A stretch of 64,000 bases of DNA from Pelobates cultripes (taxonomy: Eukaryota > Chordata > Amphibia > Anura > Pelobatidae): positions 109,591,275 through 109,655,274 of the forward strand of contig OW240912.1 of the NCBI GenBank assembly GCA_933207985.1. Direction: 5' to 3'. The notes beneath the pieces were generated by a model. The model was not told the DNA's origin. It ran no database searches and worked only from the letters and a program-made list of their open reading frames with translations. Below, piece after piece: positions 56,112 to 64,000 of the stretch; the stretch's first letter is position 1, and the number at the start of each line of letters is the position of its first letter. Made by a program: the position numbers and the translations under genes.

Positions 56112-57145
56112 ATATATACATTATAAAACACACTTTTGACATTGGCCATTTGTATTTGTTGAGTCTTCATTAACCACTTCAATATTGAGTTCTTTTTGTT
56201 TACAATAATATAACTTACCATGTATTTGAAACATTGGTTGGCTTGCTAGCTATGTATCCAATCACAGTGTCTGACTGAATATTTAAGGAGGGAGTTACCT
56301 GTATGAAGTACGGTACTGTCCTGTACCTCAAACAACGGAGCTACCAAGTCTTGCAGCCAGCAGAGATAGCATTTCTGGAAGTTCAACTCAAACCTGTCTT
56401 ACTTATTTAATCAGTCTATTTCTGTTTTTCAAGTGAATTCCTCCCTACTTCCCTCTCTATGTCATCACGCTTTAATTGAAATATATTGTACCTTCCATGA
56501 TCCACTCTTGCTTTATTAAATGTTTATTTTTTTGTTAGTGTTACAGTTATTGCATGTATAGTCCTGTTACTTTATGTTCACCATTTATGACTTTCACCTA
56601 TCTCATCTCTCTGATTCGGTTATCCTCTGCTGGGTTGTAACCAAGTTCATTTATAAACATCTAAATTTTCTATGTAAAATCTGCATAGTTTGCAAAATGA
56701 AATAAAAAGGACACTCTTCGCAGAAAAGGTTTTTCAGCAAGTGCTTGAGGTGTCTGGATTGTTCCTTTAAGTTTTCACTCAGGAGCTTTCAAGTCGTGCA
56801 GTCAAAGCCAGGGCCAATCCTAGGGTCACTGAGGCATTGGTGCAAGATTTTTTTTTTTTGGAGCCCCAGGTGGGTGTGGTTATATTTTTACCTCCACCCC
56901 TTCACAAACACTTCTAACCACATTCATTTTCTATGGAAACCACTCCACCTCTTTGGGCCCCCAACTTTACCAGGTAACACGTCACCAACTTCCTACAGTG
57001 CCAACTTTACACCCCAGAGGCATATTAATGCCATATTTGTCCCCATACAGCTTCCCAGTGCCATCTTAGTCCCAAAATAGCCAAACAGTGCCATCTTTGT
57101 TTCAAAATAGATCATCAGTGCCATGTTTGTGCCTAAACAGCTTAT
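56112..57145. other. Non-coding spacer with promoter-like sequence and a MITE end
   Basis: A CCAATCACAG box at about 56260 and an ATATTTAAGG box at about 56280 are spaced as in a simple RNA polymerase II promoter or LTR U3. A MITE right end (CAGCAAGTGCTTGAGG to GTTCCTTTAA) is at 56725-56768, related to 23123-23170. Nothing else recognised. Confidence 0.4.
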
Positions 57146-57149
57146 CAGT

Positions 57150-58590
57150 GCCGGGGTGGAAGGCTAGGGCCTGTAGTGGAGGGTTCGGACTGTAATTGGG
57201 GGGTTTATGAAGTATAGTGGTTGTAGTAAGGGGGGTATGGACTGAAATGGGGGGACTGAGGTAAGGGGATGTAGTGTGAGGAATATGAAATGCAATTTGA
57301 GGAAAGGGTGCTGTAATGGGGAGTAAGGACTGTAGTTGTTGTATGGGGTGAAAAAGGGGGATGGGAGCTGTAGTATGGGTAAGGGGTGAAAGTGGGGGTA
57401 TATAGGCTGCAAGTGGAGGGATAGGGATTGACATTGAGATGAATGGGGCTGTAGTTAGGGGATAGTGGCTGCATTTGGGGGATAGGGACTGTAGTGTTGG
57501 ATATGATCTACATTTCAGGGTTGGGGATGGTAGTGTAGGATGGGGCCTGCAGTGGGTTGTAAAGTACTGTAATAGGGGGGTTGGAAGCTGTAGTATGGAT
57601 ACGGACTGCTGTTTGATTAAAAGGGATGTAGTAGGGGGTTAGAGGCTGCAGTGGGCATAGGGGCTGCAATTAGGGGAATAGGGACTCTAGTTGGGGATAG
57701 AGATTGTAGTGGGGTGAAGAAGCTGCAGTGGGGATGAGGTATTATAGTAGGGGGGTTAGATGCTATAGTAGGGATAGGAGCTACTGCTTGTTTTTAAGGG
57801 CTGTAGTAGGAGGGTAGGGGATGTAGTGGGATAATAGGGACTGCAATTGGTGGGACAGGGGCTGTAGTGGGGCTGCATTTGGGGCTGCAGTGCTGTGGGT
57901 TAGGTACTGTTAGGGGCTACATTTGGGGTGTTATATACTGTAGTGGAGGATAGGAGCTCCATTTGGAGGATAGGGACTGTAGTGGGGGTTAGGGGCTGCA
58001 TTTGGGGGGTAGGTACTGTAGTGGAGGATAGGAGCTACATTTGGAGGATAGGAACTGTAGTGGGGGTTAGTGGCTGCAGTGCTGGGTTGAAGCTGCAGTG
58101 TGAATAAGGGACTGCAGAATGGGGTTTGGGGGCTGTAGTAGAAATGGGGTCTGATGTTTAGTGGTCATTTGGGCTTTAGTAGGGGGTTATGGGTTGTAGA
58201 GGGGCGTTAGGGGCTGTAGCAGGGCATATGGGCTTTAGTAGGGGTTATGGGCTGTAGAGGGGAGTTAGGGGCTGTAGCAGGGCATATGGGCTTTAGTAGG
58301 GGAGTTATGAGCTGTAGAGGGGAGTTAGGGGTTGTAGCAGGGCATATGGGCTTTAGTAGGGGAGTTATGGGCTGTTCTATAGAGTTAAGGGCTTTAGTAG
58401 GGGGTTAGGGGCTGAAGTGGGAGGAAAGGGACTGCAATTGGTGGGACAGGGGCTGTAGTGGGGGGATATGGGCTGCATTTGGGGGGATAGAGATTATAGT
58501 GGGAGATAGGAGCGACATTTGGAGGGTAGAACCTGTAGTGGGAGTTAGGGGCTGCAGTGGGAGGGATAGGGGCTGCAACTATAGCAGCAC
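57150..58590. repeat. G-rich minisatellite, GGGGCTGTAGTGGGGGATA-like units
   Basis: About 1.4 kb of degenerate 15-30-bp units such as GGGGCTGCATTTGGGG, GGGACTGTAGTGGG and GGGCTTTAGTAGGGG. Strongly G-rich on the plus strand with many runs of three or more G. Minus-strand open frames rich in P, H, T and Y (57102-57474) arise from the repeat. Confidence 0.95.
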
Positions 58591-58599
58591 TATATGGTT

Positions 58600-59315
58600 A
58601 GGAATACACATTTTTGTTCCTTTAAAGGGACACAACATTATAAATCAATGTATGCATTTACAACATTAGCGTTTTCTGCCGTCATTTAAATGATAAGAGT
58701 TCTATTTAGAGTTTATTGGACAAACTCATTGACATTATTTTATACAGATTAAACCATAAATGCAACAATATATTATTATTTATTGCTTTTTATGAACCTT
58801 TTCTCAATCTCTATAGAAAACCATTGAAGAATCAGCCTGTATATCAGCCTATATTTTATTTCATAATGCCACCACTGCTTTCTTACTCTTTCAAAACATT
58901 TTGATTGTGTATTTCTTTTGATGTGACACATACATATCTAAACTTGGAATGTGCATGGGTTTTGCCGTGACATGTCTTGGTGGAAGTTCAAATAATATTT
59001 ATATTTGGCTTCAGAACATTTATTCTCCATTGATAAAAGGTATTCACAAATATTTGTTCAGTATTTCTAGAATACTCAAGCAATTGTTTAGAAAGCTCAT
59101 ATTTCATAAGTTCCAAGATATCTTGAAAACGATTGGCAGAAAGGAGAAGTAAAATTCTTCTTATTAAAGCAACATGTAATTTAAAAAAAAAATACAAATA
59201 TTTCAAATAAGACTTATACAGTTGTTGAGTATTAAAATCCAGGGATGTATTAGCACTAACATTTTCCCTATCCATTTATAATTTTCACAGATTAAACAAT
59301 GAAAAAGTTGAAGTA
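58600..59315. other. AT-rich non-coding DNA
   Basis: Begins with a partial MITE end (TTGTTCCTTTAAAGGGACAC near 58613). Short open frames without motifs. Confidence 0.4.
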
Positions 59316-59317
59316 AC

Positions 59318-59860
59318 TGTTCACATTCAAACATACAAAATTAAGCCCTGCCCTCAAACTCCCACTACTCCTGGGCGGCAGCAATGACGTAGTACACATC
59401 AGCCCCAATACATACAATAAAAAACAATGGAAAAAGTTACTTGTGCACTACCCAAATCTCTATGCACATTTAAATAACTGGAGTTTTTTTTAATATCTCT
59501 TCAATGACCATTTAAGTGTAAGTTCACCTGCCACGTCAAGGCAATTTTTTTTAGATGAGTCCTTCATTGACAATTCATCTTGCTGTTTTCAACTGGAAGG
59601 TAAAATCTGTAATGAGATAGAAATGGGTATTTTTCAAAACTCCTACACACTTCTCAACCCTGTGAGGTGTGTAATAAAAAAACAAATACAAACATACGAA
59701 ATTAAGCCCGGCACTCAAAACTACTCCACCCTTACAAGTATACTAATTAATCATCAATGACTATAGTACACATTAGCCCCAATACGTATGATAAAAACAA
59801 AAGAGAAAGTTACTTGTGCACTATCCCAAATCCCTATTCTCAGAGTCATGTTCTTTCAAT
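59318..59860 (+). repeat. About 360-bp direct repeat, two partial units
   Basis: AAACATACAAAATTAAGCCC at about 59329 recurs with changes at about 59689, each followed by an ACTCC-CCC block, an ATGACGTAGTACACATC-like block, CAGCCCCAATACATA and AGTTACTTGTGCACTA. It lies beside the 3' side of the Ngaro-type element. Confidence 0.7.
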
Positions 59861-60062
59861 GACCCAGAATGTAATTACTAACTCTAAATGTAATATTGCA
59901 TGTATATATGTAGTGGGGAATCGCGATGCAGCATAATACATACCAACCCAATTCCAGTAGTATGGATGAATACGATAAATACTGTATAACACATCCATAA
60001 TTTATTTAATAATCTCTCTTCTTTTCTGTAACCAAAACGTTAAACATAAATAACCATAACTT

Positions 60063-60063
<1 letters not shown>

Positions 60064-60093
<30 letters not shown>
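60064..60093. repeat. (TA)n microsatellite
   Basis: About 15 TA dinucleotides between the repeated AT-rich DNA and the Ngaro-type element. Confidence 0.9.
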
Positions 60094-60097
<4 letters not shown>

Positions 60098-60369
60098 TAA
60101 CACATAGTGTCATACAGTGAACCCAACCGTCCTTGCCAATAAACTGTTCATGCGCCTATGTACTACTTCCTCTCACCTCCCCCCTCGGCATAAAATCCTT
60201 TCCTTCCAATGCTTACCACCAGCCGACCTTATCCACGCTCGGTGGGCACGACATGACAGGTAACCTAAGTTTAACCCATTAGAGCAGGGGAGGTTGAGAC
60301 CTGAAACTTGCTCATTTTATTCCATATACTTAAACGTAACCCCCTCAAACTTAATTGGCAAGGACATAC

Positions 60370-60985
60370 TCCCGGCCACACCTAAAATCAGCGGGGGACC
60401 CCACCAAGACCACCCATGGCCTGTTCCACAGCTTCTTGCAGGCCGAGATTAAAAAGGTCGAGCTGACCTCCGTCAAGTGCACTCCATCCCATCGAAAGAA
60501 ATTGTCCGCATCCCACTCAAAAACCCGATGGCAAACTGGAATCCTCCGAACCCCTAAAACAAACTAAGGAACCCGCTTATTCAACTTACGGTGGCAGCGC
60601 TCCATGGCGCTCTGGTTCTGGGCGCACTGCCAGAAGTTACGAGCAATAACCTCGTACCAAACCAGGGGTATGTCTGGAAACAGAATTAAAATTCGTGCCA
60701 AGTCCGGTTAATGGCCGATACCAAATCCCATATGGGCACCGAACCCAGGTCATTCCTTCCCAGATGGATCACCAGGACACTCGGAACCCCCAGGAGGCGG
60801 CACAACTGGACAACCTCAGGGAGCAGCTGCACCCACCTCATGCCTCTCGTACCAAACCACCGAACCTCCGCTTCGGAAGGCGTAAAAACCAACCGCTCGC
60901 CTCCAGGCTGAACCGCGGCATGCTGCCTGTCCCAATAGACATAGGAGTGTCCCATGATCCAAACCCTGGGGGGAACCGAATCTGC
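60370..60985 (-). pseudogene. SGNH (GDSL-like) hydrolase domain of Ngaro element
   Basis: Block I reads IMGHSYVYW, with the candidate nucleophile serine at 60946-60944. Block III reads VLVIHLGRNDLG with the oxyanion-hole asparagine at 60754-60752. Block V, WDGVHLTEV, holds the catalytic Asp-His pair at 60488-60474, but in a shifted frame after a stop at 60686. The domain is known as the C-terminal part of vertebrate Ngaro pol, where its role is unclear. One frameshift and a stop interrupt it here; all triad positions remain readable. Confidence 0.8.
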
Positions 60986-60994
60986 AGAGAGAAA

Positions 60995-61960
60995 TCAAGT
61001 CAGTAGACAAGCCGGGCGAACATAGGAAACATAACGCCTCCCAATTCTCTGAACCACCTGCGCTGGCATGCCAAGTCTAGAGGCCTCAGTAGCCGCCCCA
61101 ATACGAAATAAATCCCCCCCAAACTCCCTGCCATCAATTCCCAGAGATTCAAGCCCCAAACGGAACACCCTAATAAACTGGAAATGAGAGAGAAAACTAC
61201 CATCCTCATGTACTAAAAGGGGGAGGGCGGGAGAAACAGGGCGTAAGGAACAATACTCTCTAAAGGAAAAAACGAGACAAATGCCAGAACCCGCCACAGT
61301 CCCCAGTCGGACCTACTTACCCCTCCCAAAGACATCTGTCTTTGAGCGACGAATCCTGAAGGAAATCTGATCCGCAAGTAACATCCCAAAATAGCACCCT
61401 CCCCCCACCTGCTGACGACTGGGGCACACCAGCTCCCCAATCCGCATGACACCAAAGAATGCCAGGGAGAAAGCCAAACCAAAGAGACGGGCCTCGAACT
61501 CTGAATGGCAAACCCTATGTAAGGCATCACACAGATTAGCCAATAGAGCACCTGAAACGGGATGCCTCGAGTCCCGTGAGGACACCCCCCGCCTCAAACC
61601 TTTTAGGGCCTGACGCACAATAAACGCTTTGGTAGCATTTTCCCAACCCCGCAACTTGAACAGGAAGCTGAGACCCTCAAAACGTGCAGAAATTGCAGAG
61701 GGGAACAACCCCCCCACCTCCCACACACCAAAGAGATGAACCAAACCTTTTGGGGCCTGGCGCACAATAAACGCTTTGGTAGCGTCTTCCCAACCCCACA
61801 ACTTGAACAGGAAGCTGAGCCCCGCAAAGCGTGCAGAAATTGCAGAGGGGAACAACCCCTGCCGCCTCCCATGCCCCAAGGAGATGAACCAGACCTTGCA
61901 GGCGAGCGGGCGAGTCCCGGAAACCCCCACGGGACTGCTCCCACCCGTCCCATTCCCTCC
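60995..61960 (-). pseudogene. Ngaro tyrosine recombinase with in-frame 147-bp duplication
   Basis: The catalytic domain shows LAFFGVMRIGELV (first catalytic arginine), RRSKTDVF with the usual lysine, FRIGAATEASRLGMPAQVVQ (second arginine box) and RRYVSYVRP with the probable nucleophile tyrosine at 61024-61022. The histidine expected just before FRIG is not seen; the residues are GGDL. A stop at 61313 splits the catalytic part. Upstream, 147 bp (49 codons) are repeated in frame. The enzyme would integrate the element's circular DNA. Confidence 0.85.
61600..61893 (-). repeat. 147-bp in-frame tandem duplication in recombinase gene
   Basis: 61600-61746 and 61747-61893 align at an offset of 147 bp with roughly 10 percent differences. 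Both encode the block LFPSAISARF.GLSFLFKL and ATKAFIVRQA. The differences mean the duplication is not brand new. Confidence 0.9.
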
Positions 61961-62242
61961 ACACCATGTTATAGCGTGCCTATGTGGCCGCTAAGACAGA
62001 TCCACGGACCAACTCCATCAATCTACCAGACCCAGCGACCACATCTCCGCTGGGCACGGGACTCCCTCCACTTAGGCCTGCGGAGCCACTGCCCGAAACA
62101 CGTCCCACTGAGAACTAGAGAGAACATCGGCCATCACATTGCGAACACTTTGGATATGTACAGCCCTACAAGACACATTAAGCCCCAAACTGCGCAGAAC
62201 CAAGCGCCGCAGCAACCGTACCACCGGGGGAGAGGAGGCAAT

Positions 62243-62779
62243 CTATTGATTAATAACATGCACCACCCCCAAATTGTCACAATGAAAAACCACCCATCTG
62301 TCCACGAGCAGGGGACCCCACACCTCCAAAGCCATCAGAATGGGGAAGAGCTCCAGAAAAGCCAAGTTTCGTGTGAGCCCTGCTGTGTGCCAAGCCTCTG
62401 GCCACGAGTCAGCACACCATTTCGAGCCTAGGATGGCCCCAAAACCCACCGAGCCAGCCACATCGGTAAACAGGTGGAGGTCAGCATTAAAAACCTCCGG
62501 AGCCTGCCAGTAAGTCCTACCATTATAAGAGGCCAAGAAGGAATCCCAGACAGCCAAGTTAGCCCACAAGGGCCACGTAAGCCAGATAAAATGCTGCGGG
62601 CGAACGACCCCAGATCTCACTGCCGCCAAGCGCCTGTTAAAGATACGCTCCATGGGCAAAATCCGACAAGCAAAATTTAGCTTCCCCAAAAGAGATTGCA
62701 GGCAGCGCAGTTGAATCTTACGCTGCCCCAGCACCAGTGACATCGCTAGGCGGAGGTCCAGAACCTTGTCTTGGGGCAA
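62243..62779 (-). pseudogene. Ngaro RNase H and connection region
   Basis: Frame with LQSLLGKLNFACRILPMERI (connection), DLHLFTDVAGSVGFGAILG (first catalytic aspartate), LAFLELFPILMALEVWG (catalytic glutamate) and VVFHCDNLGVVHVINQ (aspartate). A TAG at 62243 follows; the frame continues beyond it with VMADVLSSSQWDVF, where the last acidic residue lies. It is frameshifted relative to the reverse transcriptase just upstream, at about 62720-62790. Confidence 0.85.
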
Positions 62780-63830
62780 CCGACATTCCCGGCCACCGAA
62801 TCAATTTCAATGCCCAGAAAACTAAGGCACGTGACCGTACCATAGTTTTGTCATGAGCCAGTGGAACACCGAACCGCTGAAACACCTCCCCAAGGACCCG
62901 CAGCAGCAGGGCACATACGTGCAACTGCGCCGGCCCCACACACAGGAAATCATCCAGGTAGTGCAGGAGGGAAGTGACCCCTGCTTCCCTCCACATCACC
63001 CACTCCAGAGAAGTGCTAAAGCACTCAAAATAAAAACATGATAGAGAGCAACCCATAAGGAGGCACATACCCACAAAGAACTGGCAATCAAATGTACAGC
63101 CCAGGATGTGATGACACTCCGCATGCACCGGAAGCAGCCAAAAAGCAGATTCCACATCTGCCTTAGCTAGCAGTGCCCCTGGGCCTGCAGCCCGCACCAT
63201 GCGAACCGCCGCATCAAAGAATGCATAGGAAACCCATCAGAGTTCGGCCGAAATGTCATCATTCACGGAACCCCCTTGAGGGTACGACAAATGGTGAATT
63301 ACGCAATACTTACCGGGGTCCTTCTTAGGCACCACGCCTAAAGGAGAAATCCGCAGATTAGACATAGGGTGAGTGGAAAACGGGCTGGCCATCCAGCCCA
63401 AGGAGACTTCTTTATCCAGTTTTTCCTGCACCACCTGAGGGAATTCCCGCACGGACCGAAGATTCCGAACAGAGAATGAGAGAGGGCACTCCGGAAAGGG
63501 GATCCAAAAACCCTCCTCAAACCCTTCCAATAAGATCCGTGTCGCTGCACGATTCCTATAACGGTCGAGCCACGGGCGCATCGCGTTTACGAGTACCGGG
63601 GTCATCGCTCTTAGCCCCCATGTCCCCCTTTTCACCAGTTTTCCCCCGCTTGAAACAGCAGGAAGCAGGATGGGCCCCACTATAAACGAAGCACTCGTGC
63701 TTAAACCGACACGAGGACCCCCACTTACAGTGACTGTCATTAAACTTCCAACAACAGCCCGCCCTTTGGGGGCTGAGGGGGAGGAGGATGTGCCCCCACT
63801 GGCCTCCCCAAAGGAAAGAAGAAAAAGCAC
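62718..63830 (-). pseudogene. Ngaro reverse transcriptase, one nonsense codon
   Basis: A single frame extends over about 370 codons with one TGA at 63239-63237, consistent with a CGA to TGA change. Palm and finger blocks visible: FPQVVQEKLDKEVSLGWMAS, SPLGVVPKKDPGKYCVIHHL, KADVESAFWLLPVH (first catalytic aspartate) and HYLDDFLCVG (YLDD box intact). This is the typical Ngaro arrangement, with RT overlapping the end of gag in another frame. The reverse transcriptase would copy the element RNA; here one substitution would interrupt it. Confidence 0.9.
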
Positions 63831-64000
63831 CTTGCTGGGGGGCTGAGCGGGTCATAATCGAGAGCCGGAGGCCAATATCCATCTGGTTCCATGACAGCGA
63901 GGGACGCACTGCCAGCCGCTGCCGAAACTGCTCATCGTACCTCCACCAACCCAGCGACAAGCGTTCCAGATTGTGTCCTGATAACAATGGAGAGCATTTC
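63556..64000 (-). pseudogene. Ngaro gag C-terminal part with CCCH zinc finger, continues off window
   Basis: Open frame from the window edge to 63556. It contains WWRYDEQFRQRLAVRPSLSW, a block usual near the end of Ngaro gag, then CWKFNDSHCKWGSSCRFKHE, a Cys-x7-Cys-x5-Cys-x3-His zinc finger, and YSGAHPASCCFKR. The finger is expected to bind RNA or DNA in the element particle. Gag overlaps the RT frame by about 270 bp. No stop is visible in the part shown, so it may be intact; the start is outside the window. Confidence 0.8.

Larger units (their letters stand above)
60110..64000 (-). mobile_element. Ngaro-type tyrosine-recombinase retrotransposon, minus strand, partial
   Basis: Reading on the minus strand, the order is gag C-terminus with CCCH finger, reverse transcriptase, RNase H, tyrosine recombinase and SGNH hydrolase. 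This order is characteristic of vertebrate Ngaro elements. The 5' part lies beyond the window end; the 3' limit is somewhere between 60100 and 60360 and was not defined. Domain frames are largely open, with mostly single nonsense codons, so the copy is younger than most others here. Confidence 0.85.

Noticed and set aside
57102..57474. Minus-strand open frames rich in P, H, Y and T
   Set aside because: Produced by the G-rich minisatellite at 57150-58590.
61736..62431. 231-codon plus-strand open frame
   Set aside because: It is antisense to the Ngaro recombinase and RNase H regions, and has no motif of its own.

Overview
The window looks like vertebrate, most probably anuran amphibian, intergenic or intronic DNA. 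The reasons are the mix of element families (DIRS1-type and Ngaro-type tyrosine-recombinase retrotransposons, L1-like and CR1-like LINEs, two Tc1/mariner families, hAT-type and TTAA-flanked MITEs), very long minisatellites and AT-rich spacers. No host protein-coding gene, rRNA or tRNA was recognised. Species-level assignment is not possible from the sequence alone. Nearly all coding potential belongs to broken transposable elements.

Layout. 1-2.8 kb: AT-rich DNA with a CR1-type tail and a perfect 114-bp direct repeat pair. 2.8-5.9 kb: two Tc1-like transposons, one interrupted by a CR1 tail and a 337-bp hAT-type MITE, the other by an L1 3' fragment. 6.3-7.15 kb: a minisatellite. 7.2-13.7 kb: AT-rich non-coding DNA, then an exact 153-bp tandem duplication. 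14.35-17.5 kb: a TTAA-type element abutting a MITE. 18.1-19.3 kb: a 1.17-kb hAT-type element with perfect 8-bp target duplications. 20.4-23.2 kb: three more MITEs and a LINE fragment. 25.06-33.65 kb: a full-span but broken DIRS1-type element carrying a 2.9-kb insertion, which holds an unrecognised minus-strand reading frame. 33.65-38.38 kb: a second DIRS element with no recognisable coding domain, joined base to base to the first and hit by a 1.45-kb L1-like insertion with a 14-bp target duplication. 39.6-44.15 kb: a Tc1 fragment broken by an L1-like LINE with ORF1 and an endonuclease-deleted ORF2. 44.2-48.7 kb: several minisatellites, the largest changing strand several times. 49.3-50.1 kb: an unclassified repeat. 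50.78-56.11 kb: a composite of up to four levels (a MITE containing a TTAA element, which contains an L1-like copy; a hAT-like element sits elsewhere in the same MITE). 57.15-58.6 kb: a G-rich minisatellite. 60.1-64 kb: a minus-strand Ngaro-type element running off the window, with a gag CCCH finger, reverse transcriptase, RNase H, tyrosine recombinase and an SGNH hydrolase domain.

These pieces form a record of nested insertions rather than a working pathway. The most useful observations are the head-to-tail DIRS pair joined at the circle-junction sequence, the nested TTAA composite, the unrecognised minus-strand ORF flanked by direct repeats, the readable SGNH triad in the Ngaro element, and the large inverted repeats near 54 kb. 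I did not find a convincing new functional system.
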